From: Acanthaster planci
Lineage: Eukaryota > Echinodermata > Asteroidea > Valvatida > Acanthasteridae
Reading direction: 5' to 3'
DNA length: 64,000 nucleotides
NCBI RefSeq assembly: GCF_001949145.1
Contig: NW_019091530.1
Coordinates: 124,001 to 188,000 of the forward strand
The notes under the pieces: generated by a model
Database searches by the model: none
Told to the model about the DNA's origin: nothing
The model's input: only the letters and a program-made list of their open reading frames with translations
Shown: piece by piece, positions 39,401-51,400 of the stretch
Numbering within the stretch: the stretch's first letter is position 1
Layout: the number at the start of each line of letters is the position of its first letter
Program-made: the position numbers and the translations under genes

Positions 39401-42400
39401 CACATCGGCTGGAAACAGGTCTTAGACTCACAGGCAAACATGTTCTTGGGTATAGGAGACTCATAGACTGGAAACAGGTCTCAGAGTATAGAAGACTCAT
39501 TGGCTGGAAACAGGTCTCAGAGTATAGAAGACTGATTGGCTGGAAACAGGTCTCAGAGTATAGAAGACTGATTGGCTGGAAACAGGTCTCAGAGTATAGA
39601 AGACTCATTGGCTGGAAACAGGTCTCAGAGTATAGAAGACTCATTGGCTGGAAACAGGTCTCAGAGTATAGAAGACTGATTGGCTGGAAACAGGTCTCAG
39701 AGTATAGAAGACTCATTGGCTGGAAACATGTCTCAGAGTATAGAAGACTCATTGGCTGGAAACATGTCTTAGAGTAATGGAGGCCTATAGGCCGGGAACA
39801 TGTCCTAGGAGACTCATAGGCTGGAAATATGTCCTATGGCTTGGAGACTCACAGGCTGAAAGCATCCTAGGGTTTAGGAGATATACATGTAGACTAGAAA
39901 CATGTCTTTGTGTATAGGAGACCCATAGGCTGGAAATGTCCTCGTGTATAGGAGAGACCCATTGGACTGGGATGTGAAGATGGTGTGCCAGATGTTGCTG
40001 ATGTTAAACCTGATTTGGAAATTTGTTGTGCTTGAGAAATTTGATGGTTTCCCTGATGCGAGGGTACCAGTAGTCAAAACTGACCATGAGTTCTGCTTTA
40101 CTTCAGTTGACCTAATGGCCTGTGATGTGGGAGTGGTGATGATGGATGACTTCTCAAATTCTTTCCTGCCATTGGGTTTGTGTTCTTTGATTTTTTGTTG
40201 GGAGGTCCCTACAAGTCTCACCGTTGTACACTGTTCCGCCTTGTCATGGGACCTTGTACGCTCCTGACATGTGCTGTGCGTTAGGTTTGCCCTTGTGTGA
40301 GGTCATCAGATTCTTCATCTTTTTTGGGGGGGGGGGCTGTATGGGTACACTCACTCCCATGGTTGTGGAAGAATGCGCTGGATGTTATGGGAAGTGCTGC
40401 CATTGTAGTGAGGGTAAATAAACTGGGGGCCTTAACTAGTTGGCTTTGGGTACAGGTGACCCTTCGGCCGGGGTCGGATCTTCGGTTATGTGTTTTAAGC
40501 GGACTTGACTTGTATCCATTCAGATACAGCCCAGGGGTGATGTTATGGAGTTCTTGAGTGAGATGTTCTTGTCGTAGACATTTTATGCCCTGCAAACAAG
40601 GGCCCCATTGACAGAAGACTTCATCTTGGGCTGATGGAAGGAAGTGCTGTGTAGTTATCTTTCTTTATAGACACCATCTGTAAGGCTGCTGTCCTACTTC
40701 CTGGATACCTCAACATCTAAAAATGAGATGTTGCCATCCCTTTCTTGTTCCATGGTGAACAAGATGATTCATTGAAATGTTTATTGAGATTGAGAAGAGT
40801 TGAAGATTACCCCACCCATGCTGCAAGAAGAGGCAAGTGTCGGTCGCATAACGCAGCCAAATCTTGGGTCCTTGGTTTGCCATGGTGATGGTGTTCTGTT
40901 CAAATTGTTCTAGAAGTGTGATCACTAGAGCAGGAGATAGAGGATTCCATGAGGTTCCGGCTGATTGTTCATTGAATTTATCCTGCCAGTGGAAGCTTGA
41001 TGAGTTGATGCAAGTGAGAAGCATATCATTAAGCTGGTCTGGGGTGAGATTGGTGCAGTCCTGGAGGGGGGATCTGCATGAAGTCTGCCCTGTGCAATAT
41101 TTAGTGGAATCGGAGGTCAGGACATTGATGAAGAGGGAGACATCAAAGCTGGCCATGATGTCATCCGGCTTGAGAGTGAGGCCTCGAATGAGATGGCAAA
41201 GTGGTCAGAGTTCTTGATGTAATGTTCTTTAGTGCCCACCAATGGATGGAGTATCTTGGTGAGATGTCTGCCTGTATTGTGGGGGGGGAGGTGTCATGTT
41301 GGAGCGATGATGGGGATGTAGTGAAGTAGCCTTCTTGTGTATCTTAGATTGGGGAAAGAACCTTTCTTACATGGAGTTGGACAGTTGGAGCTGTCTGTAC
41401 AAGGACTGAGAGATTGTCGCCAAAACACAGGATTGAGAAGCATAAATTGCTGCTGACTCTCAACAAAAGGTGTGGGGTCTCTTTGTAGTACATAGCAGCA
41501 GTCCATGTTAAGGATGTCTACCACCTAACAATCATTTTTGGCCTTGTCCATGACAACCAGGGTGTTACCCTTGTCTACTTGGAAAATGTAAATAGACTTG
41601 TCTTGGCACAGTGCTATGATGGCTGACCAGTCTTGTCTTGAGAGGTTTGGCTTGGCTGGCTTGTGTTTCTGGAGGGCTTGATTGATTGATTTGAAGGGAG
41701 ATCTCTTTGGCTGTAGATTTTTGAGATGACTGAGGGCCAGCTCAGTTCACTGTATGACATCTGTGATATGGAAAAACTTGGACACGAGGGCCAAGTTGAT
41801 ACCCAGTGACAGAAATTTGTCTCCTTTACAGTGAGGGTTTGTTAGCTCAGATTAACTGCAGTGTGCTATGCAGTGTGCTATGTGAAAGATTCCTCGGAGT
41901 GAAGGTGAGGCTTTGTGTAGTGTCAGCTGGAGGGTACAGTACATTTCATTGGGCTAGAGGGTTTTGGGCATAGGGATGAAAAGATCCCATATACAGAGTC
42001 GGGGGCTGTAGGCATGGAGATTGTGTGTTCCCATTGCCTAGATCAATATGAGGCTGGAACTGGTATTGGTCACGCATTTAGTGATCTTGAGAAATTTCTT
42101 GACTTGGTGGCAATAGGATTCCTTGAAGGCATGGTCACTGGATGAGGTGACCTGCTGGATCCTTTTTATGTTACCAGCTGTGGAAATACTAGATTGGAAC
42201 AACTCCTGGGTAGTGAAGATCTTCTTGTCCAATGATGCAAGGGTGGATCTTATGGTGCTGATATGGTGGCAGAGTAGAGTGAGGCTGGCTTTGTGTAGGA
42301 CGGAACAAGCCTTGTGGTTGCCGATGGAATCACCTCAACTCCAGTGACCACTGCCACCAAGTCAAGAAATTTCTCAAGATCACTAAATGCATAACCCATA

Positions 42401-45400
42401 CGGCCCGTACCGGTTTCAACCTCACATTGACCCTGAACATGGGATCCTCTATATCCCTTCATCCCACCTTCCAGCCTGATGAAATATACTGTGCCCTCCA
42501 ACTGGCATTACACAAAATCTCACCTTCACTCCAAGGAATCGTTCACCAAGCAATTAATCTGATCCAACAAAACCCTCTCTGTAAAGGAGACAAAACTTCT
42601 GTCATTGGGTGTGAACTTTGCTCGTCTCAAAGTTTTCCCATATCACAGAGGTCGTACAATGAACCAAGCTGGCCTTCCACCATCTTGAAGCCTACAGTCA
42701 ATAAGCTCTGCCCACAAATCAATCAAGCCCTCCAGAAACACAAGCCAGCCAAGCTAAACCTCTCAAGACAAGACTGGTCAGCCAGCACGTCACTGGGCCA
42801 AGACAAGTCCATGCACATTCTCCAAGTAGACAAGGGCAACACCACGGTTGTTGTGTACAAGGCCAAGAATGACTGTAAGGTGGCAGCGTCCTCAACATGG
42901 ACTGCTTCCATTCACTACGGACGGATCCTACACTTTTCTTTGAGAGGAAGCCGCAACACAACCTTCTCTCAATCCAGTGTTTCAGCAACATCCCTCAGTC
43001 CTTGTACAGACAGCTCCAACTGTCCAACTCCACTTGCTAAAGGTTTTTTGGCTAACTCAAGATCCACAAGAGGATACTTCGCTGCGCCCCCATTGTCACT
43101 TCAATATGAGGCCCCTCTCAATACAGCTGGACATCTCGCAAAGATGTGTGCTGTGCCAGTCCGTTTATGTCACTGAAATATAAAAGATACTGGCCAGAAC
43201 CTGATGCAGTAGAAACCTTTTTTTATTGAGATTTTTCCCCCTCCAACTATGAATTCAAACTGGGTAGGTGTACCTCCTGTTGTCACTGTTCAGATTTCTG
43301 TTTTTATCTAGTTCCTGGTCTGGTTTAACCACAATGTGACAAATTAATCACGCTTGGTGGGTGTTAAGTACATGTATTTGTGTGGATATTCATACTGGTG
43401 ATTTGTAAGTTTTGGCTGCTTTTCAAAGAGGGGAAATGAGTGAGAGAAAAACAAGACCATTTAGAACCATGTTAGAGAATAGGCGTGGGGAACTATTTGC
43501 GAACTATGGACAAGGTTTAAATACCTGCTTCTGGTCCGAATTCTAAACAATACGTACATGAGCTTAAGTATCAGATAGATCAGAGCTGTAGCCAGTTGCT
43601 TTGGATGCAACCTTGAGTACTTTTATAGGAATTGACACTGACATGCCTAACAAACCCTGTCCTGTTTTTTCTGTCTTGCCCTGTTTCTTACCCTGTTTGC
43701 TGTGTTGTTGGTATGTGTGTGTGTGTGTTTGGGGGTTATTTCTGTAGGATGAGGGCTCGCGGGATCTGACATCCAGCTGCTGTCGATTCCTCTGTTATTT
43801 CTGCCGTACCGGCCGGCAGAACCAAAAAGCCATGTTTGATAACCTGGGCTACCTCCTGGACCATGGCTTCATGGGATTATGTAAGTAAAAAAAAAAAGAA
43901 ATCACAGAAAACAAATCTGGAAGTTCCTGGCATGTTGGAAATGAAAACTGGTTTTCATGGAAAATCAAAAATCCCTCTCATTATAGGCATGCAGTTATGC
44001 AGTCCTCTGCAGCTGCATCTAAAATATGTGATTGTAGATTATTCACACTGCGTGCGGAACATTTTTGAGAAAAACAGTTTCTAGTTGCAATAGTTATGGT
44101 CAGTGCAAATATTTGTTTTCATAGAAAAAGTGAAATTTCAGTTAAAGTCCTGCTGGTGAAGAAGTAAAAGCATTTCTTTCATCCTTGTTGGCTGTGTCAT
44201 TCGATACCAATATTAATATGTTCTAAGTGGTTGTGGTTGAAAAATCTTTGCAATGAGCCAGTTTGGTATTTCAAAAAGCCACTGTCTTTTGGAAACAAAG
44301 CGCACATGCGAGTCAGGGTCTGGCTGCACTGATAGGACAGACGATCGCACACGTGTGTTGCTTTTCCCGAATAGCCTCATACTGGGCATGCACTGTTGGA
44401 AAACTGAACTGGCTCATTGGAAATATTTGTCTCTGCTGTGCTTTATAACAATGCATGGCATATTGCGGTTCACAGATTAGGTTGGCCTGTATTGAAATAT
44501 TTGACATTTTGGTAATGAACCTGAAACTAGGTAACCCAACCCCATGTTGCAAAATACCAGATAGCAAATGTTGACAGCAAACGTTTATTTCTCCTACATG
44601 AGGGCAAACATTACTTTTATAGCCATTAGACTGACAGAAAGTGAAATAAAGAAATAAAAAACATACAGGTATCTGAAATTATACTGCAGCTGTTTGAGAC
44701 ATAAAGTTTGCTAAGCATAGAAACAGTTTCCTGAATAGAAGTGGGTTACTAGCTGAAACTATATGGGATGCACATGTACATTGCTTGCAGCTGGTTCCCA
44801 ACGTGTGCTTGCTTAGCATGTTGTGTTAGACATGGACCAGTTGTCCACATCCGGTTTGCAGTTGTTGGTACTTGGGCTGGTTTTGGTGGTTTCAGGGGCA
44901 TTTCCCATGAAATTAACTCCTGACTCCTATCTGTGATCCTTCAAAATCCACCATGGTTAGAGTCAAATCTGCGAAAACCCCATGGAGGTTTTTTACACAT
45001 TTGTTGAATGCACTCTGATCGTACAAGGAATTTACAATACGATATGCCATCAGGAAGTTATCACAGAGGGGCCAATTTTTTCCAAAGCATTAATGGGAAA
45101 ACAGTAAAACACCTGTGTTACAAATGATGTTTCAAAGGCCAAGCTAATTTTTGTTTTGGATACTCATAATTTCAGTTTGAATTTTCTTCCCTGTGAAGAC
45201 GATGAATTTCTTGAAGGGGCTCACCAAATTATTTTTGTCACATCGTATGACTCATTTGCAGTGAATCAAAATTGATTAATTGTTGGAGCATGTACATGTA
45301 TGTGGGATGTCAACTGTGTAATGAAAAGTGGTTCTTAGGCAAACGATGGCATATTTGCAATGTGAATGTGTCTCTAATTGTGTGTATCAATATGCAATTT

Positions 45401-48400
45401 CAGTATAGAGGTAGAGTCGGCAGAATTTGTGCTGTGATTCAGGTTCAGCAGGAATCACAGAGAGCTACCTTTTCTTACCACCTAACAACAACCATTACTC
45501 CCCCCCCCACCCCCCATTGTACAGCATATCCTTCCCTTCGTGGTTCCTGCCCCCTGGATGTCGCAGCTGCGTCACTGATGGACAACAATGAGTTGGCCCT
45601 GGCGCTGAGAGAGCAGCACCTGGAGAGGGTGGTGGTCTACCTGTCAAACTGTGGCATTCAGGTGGGTTAGCATCACCAGATGCGTGGTATTCAGAAAGAA
45701 GGGACCCTTGAGATATTGACAATGTCATCTCATGCGTACTCATCAAAAATAACAAGTGCATCATGCCAAACTAGCTTTGCAAGCAGCCTTGTTTGACATT
45801 TTCCTTTTCACTTGTTTTGTGCTTAAGTTTAGTCAGAGTGGGATTGTTACCTCTCTGTTCTGCTCTCAAACAACTGTGCTGGCCCACTTTTGAGGGGCAA
45901 CTGTTTTTGTTATTTAACAATTCATGATAATTGAAATCAGTAGATAAAAAAAGTGTAGAAGTTTCAGTTTAATTGAAAATTTGGCGACTTATTTGTCACA
46001 AGCACCTTGTGAGATAAAGACCTTGATGAGAGTAGCAGCTCAGATGTCAGAGGTCACTGGTTTAAATGCAAAATAAATTCTCGGAAATAAAAATTAACAG
46101 ATTTCAGATTAGTTCAGATATGTTTTTGAAAGGGAGAATTTATCAAGTCAGTCTTGTCTCTGTTGTCAGGTCCCCCAACCACCCCTCCCTCAATCTGGAA
46201 AGTTTTAAAAATTGACATTTGCAATTTGGTTTTAGGACAATTCTCGTCTGATGTCTATGGGCAAGCCATCCATAGGCTGGGACCCGTTAGACGGAGAAAG
46301 ATACTTAGATTTCATGCGCCATGCTGTCTGGGTCAATGGTATGTACAGAAATGGCCAGCCAAGGTATATAACCTCATCATTTTCCTGATGTCAAGGTAAC
46401 AGCTCTGGCCAAAATTCACTCAGGAATTCTCCCTTTTACAGTGGTCATTTCACTGACCGTTCAATGTGTGAAACCTTTATCATGGCAGTTGAGGTTCTAT
46501 TTTTAATAGTGGCAACAAATGGAACATTCAGCAACTAGAGAAAGCACTTGGGTTACGGGCTAAAAGAATCATTCATTATTCATTGAAAATTAAAGAACCA
46601 AGACTTGGGTATGGAGTTCCTGCACAGAGCAGGATTTGGGAGGAAACGGGAAGGTGTTTTGCATGAATGCCTAAGGTATCAAGTTAAATAGATACATGTA
46701 AGCACTCAGAAATGTTTTTATTGTTGATCTTAAGGGGTCTATAAAATGTAGCCTTTAAATTAACCCTTGAAAATGCACCTTTCCATCTTCATCGTAGTTC
46801 CATTTTTGTTTGCAATTTTAAAGACCATATTTGTGCCTTTTTGGTCTTAAGCTGATGAGTATTCCCATATTCATGAGCAAAGTGGCAATGTTGCCCTGGA
46901 ATGAAAACCCCATTGTTATAATGAGTGATGCGTAAGAAATGCTGGAAGTTTTTCGCTTTTTGCTTGCCAAGTGGCCATTTTCAAAACACCTTTCGCAAAA
47001 TGGATGTCAGTTAGTTTTCACACATGGAATTGGAGTACAAGCCTCCCCAAAGAGCATGTGTAAGAAAAATTCACCGCCTGGGCTTGTTGATGATGCCTTG
47101 ACCTTTCCATATTAGGAGAAACAGTGGAAGAGAATGCCAACCTGGTCGTCCGTCTCCTCATCCGACACCCAGAGTGCTTGGGGCCAGCACTGCGTGGCGA
47201 AGGCAAGGGGCTGCTGGCTGCCATGGAGGAGGCCATCCTCCTGTCGGACTCATCTGAGGACATGCTGGTGATGAGCACCCCTGCCATGGTAGTAGTGATG
47301 GAAGAAGGTGGGGAGAGCCAGCCCCTGGTATCACAGGGGTGAGTCGGACCTCCATTTTCTTTTCTGTTTACACTTTCTCAGATCAGTTTTTTACTGATTT
47401 TTACTCATTAAGTACGGTTACAGAAATATGATGTTGGACAGAGATCAGGTACATATTGAAATTTTCCTTCATTTGCTGAATTCTTAGTTGCTTGCCTGTG
47501 CTTGTATTCTTGATTAATATTCTTGATCAATATGCCTATGACATTTTTTAAGCCCTGGTTTTTGTATCTGTCTCCATCATCAGGTTTCAACTGGGTTCTT
47601 TCACTTTGAAGGTTCGCGCAAAATGTGTTTAAAGTTTTAAACCTAATCTTTCAGGTGTGTGAAAAAGCAATTCTGGAAATTTGGAGACTGATGATTGTTT
47701 AGGTCACGTGCAGGAAAAGTTGCCAGTAGATGGATTTTGGCCATCAGCCAAAGATGGGTTTCTTTTACTTGAGAAAGGGCTTTGCCACAAGTGGTCATTG
47801 TTGGGTTGGAACTTAAGTTTTGCTGAAGGCACTGCAGTGTTCTTTTATCTCCAAGATGCCATTGTTACAGTGCCCTTGATTGCACAAAATTACAGTGAGT
47901 TTTCGTTTATGGACAAAACATAAATAATTAAGGACAATAAAATTGTGAAACATACACGCCCATGTTCAAGCAGTTGTTCATCAGGCCCTTTAGCCAGGGC
48001 ATGCCAAAATGGTTAAATGAGTTTCTATTGGTACTGGCACACAGCATAAGTTACAGGTTATTGTATACATATACTATAATTTTAAAATACTGCAATTAAA
48101 AATTACAATAAAAGACCAGTGAAGCCTTGTTTACTGTTATCTATTGACTCCCGGACTGAAAGATGTTGCAAGGTGTCTCACAGAGGAACACATGATACAG
48201 TAAACTAAAGATTAGATGCAAACCCACACAGAAATCAACTTAATCCTGTCTCTGAAATGCCACTTCACAAGGCTACAGCCCTCCATTGGTGGTAAATCCA
48301 GAGAATGCTCATGTGTTCCGAGAGTGCATTCAATTGTTCTTTCTATTTCTGAAAAAATGACGAAGGCCGGACGTGGATGCCAAAGAAGACGAGGATGAAG

Positions 48401-51400
48401 TGGACGTAGGGGGTGCTATCTTGACCTTCTATGCAACCTTGATAGACCTCCTGGGTCGCTGTGCCCCTGACCAGCAGCTCCTGTCCCAGGGACGCACTGA
48501 GCCTCAGCGTATCCGTTCCATTCTCTGTAGTCTTGTGCCCTTGCCAGACCTGGTTGGTGTGCTCAGCCTCAAGTTTGTCCTGCCCTCTCCAAATAAGGTC
48601 TACGAGAAGAAAGATGGTGGGTAATTCTGTTCTCCTGTTTTCAACACCCAAAGCTTTAAAAATAAATTCAGCAAAGGCAGCATAGAAAGCCTGGTCTGAA
48701 TTTTTAGCAGTTGATAATCATGAATCAGTTTAGAAATAACAGATAGAAGCCTCCTGGTTGTTATGGTTACAGTCACATGAATGCAAACCACCTGTACAGC
48801 TTCAATGCACAATCTTATACTTTTTTTCGTTATTCATTTGTAATGTGAAAATATAAGATTCTTAAAGAACTTCTGTCATCTTCCCGCCACTCAGACGGTG
48901 TTGGCAAACCTCTCGGTGCAGACCTAAAGGGGCTTACCCCAAGCCACAAGGAAGCCATGCTGCTCTTCTTGGAGAGGGTCTACGGAGTCAACGATCAGGA
49001 GTTGTTCTTCCATCTCTTGGAAGTTGGCTTCCTGCCAGACCTGAGAGCTGCAACCACCATGGACACAGTCAGTATTGGCACCGGCAAATCTTTTCAAAAG
49101 CCTATGAATGTAGTCCACCTCTTTGGAGTTGGTGTCGTAATATATAAAGAATAATTGACTGGTGTGATGTGGGATAGGATATTCAACATCGCAGGGACTC
49201 ATCCCTGAAGGTATTATGAAGAGTCTGGTCTGCAGTCCTTGCATTATAGAGGTTATCCACGGCAGCCATCTTCCGGTCAGTGCTGTTTTTACGAAGGATA
49301 TGCACAAAAGGTCTCCTCGTTGAAAAAATCTCCAGCCTTTTTTCAGTCTGCAACTCTGTTTCCCTCTGCGCCATTTAATACAAGTATGGCTGGACACAAT
49401 TTTCTGCAAGAATGGATGCAGAACTGTATTATTGAGGAGGGGTGGCACTGCCTGGGAAAATGGCTGCTTTGCTTAACCTCAGTTGTTTGGACTGTGGGGC
49501 AGGACTATTCTATGATATCATGATGTGGGTAACGACCAGGGTTGTTAAAATGTGCTTTTATTGATGGTGTTCATGTATACAGCATTCAAGATGTATGCTG
49601 TTGAGGTAAAGAAATTTTAAATGTTTACTATGGATGACTCTGTCACCTCATTAAAGCATTCTTCCCGTTGCACTCACAAACATTCATTCTTTGTATAATG
49701 TAGACCTATCCTACCCTCTACTGATTAAAATATCCAAGTAGCCAAATGCTGATGACTGTGCCTTGTTACACTGTCAATTTTGCTTAACCATTTCCTGCCG
49801 GTTGCTTTAAATAATGCAGTGCCTACGTACTGGCGATTTTTCAATATCTTTGGTTTTCAAAAAATCTTCAAAAATTCTTATCATTTTTCTCAAATGCCTA
49901 AACCCCATGGAGTGATTGTCTGGCGGCTATTCTAATCCGACACACAACATCTATTGATGCCAGAGTATTTCAGCCAGGCCTGCCGCCTTGCAAAACGAAC
50001 CCAGATTGTGTGGTGTGACATAAGTTTCATTTGTGCCTGAAACAGGCCAGATTAGCGTGCAGCAGTATTGTATTGGTGATAATTTGCTCATGCTGAATGC
50101 CACAAACAGAGGTATAATCTTTCAAAACTATGACGGATTTCCTCCGCTATTGACAACTGAAAAAATGTTGGCAACTCCCAGCAGCTCTGTCTTTTGTTCC
50201 GAGGATGGTCTTTTGTTACAAGACCCACAGCTCTTTTGTCCAATTTCAGGCACTCGGGCTATGCATACAAACCCAAGGTACCAGAAACCAGGCTCCCCGG
50301 CAGAATATGGTTAACTTATTCCGTCCCAATCTTCTTGTTTTCTGGCACCCGACATTTACAATCACAACAGATTTTTGCATGTGTCATTTTTTGTAATTTT
50401 ACTCTGTATTGTTGGATCGCCATTCTCCCCACAGCCTAACACCCACGACCATGACATGTCCCTAGCCCTGAATCGCTACCTCTGCAACTCAGTCCTGCCC
50501 CTGCTGACGCGCCACGCCCACATGTTTGAGAACGCTGACCAGTACGCCTCGCTGTTGGACTCCACCCTCCACACTGTCTACAGGATGGCGAGCTGCAGGT
50601 CGCTGACCCGGGGTCAGAGGGACACTGTGGCAGACTTTCTGGTTGCCTTAACAAGGTAATGGAATAGAACGCAAGCTGTCTGTCTGTCTGTCTTAGTCTC
50701 TGTCTGGCTATTCATTTTTCATATCTTGCATTTGTGATTCATCAGAATAAAAAGACAAAATACAGAGAAATTCCTTTTCAAATTGGACTAGCACTTTAAA
50801 GGTGAATCCTGTTTTATGTTGGTTTACCATCTGTACAAACCATTTTATTCATTCACACCATAGCAAGCAGCCATCCACTCCATGTGGCAATGCAAGGCCA
50901 ATATGGATGGTCCTCTAGGAGTTGATTATTCAGTATCCGGTCCCTAGTAGTATTTGACAGTGTGAAAAGGTGCTAGATCTAAACATAAAGCAGTAACATA
51001 ACCCCTGTCCTGAACCACCGCCACTGACTGTGCTGTGAATGGAGGAAATGGTTTGTGCACATTTACAAGAATTGTCTGTTTTAGCAACATTGTACAGTTA
51101 GCATGACCAATTTTTCAAAAGGTCATCAAGTAACCTGCTTTCAAATACCGGATACCATTAGAAGTGGTGTGTAACTTGTTGAGGAAAAGTTGCCACTGAT
51201 ACTGCCTTGTTGAGTGATAGTACATGCTGGTATTTTACAAGAAGGGGTTTGAACCTGTTGATCGAGAAAGTATAGGCTTTAGTCGCATAAAAGGGGGACA
51301 AGAGGGCTGCATGGATCAGTCCTGGTCTCAGGCTTTTATCTACTTGGCTGAATCACTCTGATCGTGGCCATACTTCCTCACAGGCTGCTCGCCTGTGTTG

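Noticed and set aside
39470-39775. Regular repeats resembling a CRISPR array
   Set aside because: Units are contiguous without unique spacers, and the context is an animal intron.
39138-39777. Long open frames on both strands with 12-residue repeats
   Set aside because: They arise from a 36-bp minisatellite whose unit is a multiple of three. There is no splice context or protein-like conservation.
42427-43176. A 249-codon protein-coding gene
   Set aside because: It is the inverted arm of a Penelope-like element, with the complement of 41290-42130 carrying the same sequence. It is not a host gene.
48617-48626. Alternative donor GTAATT at 48621 for e41
   Set aside because: It adds four bases and breaks the frame into e42.
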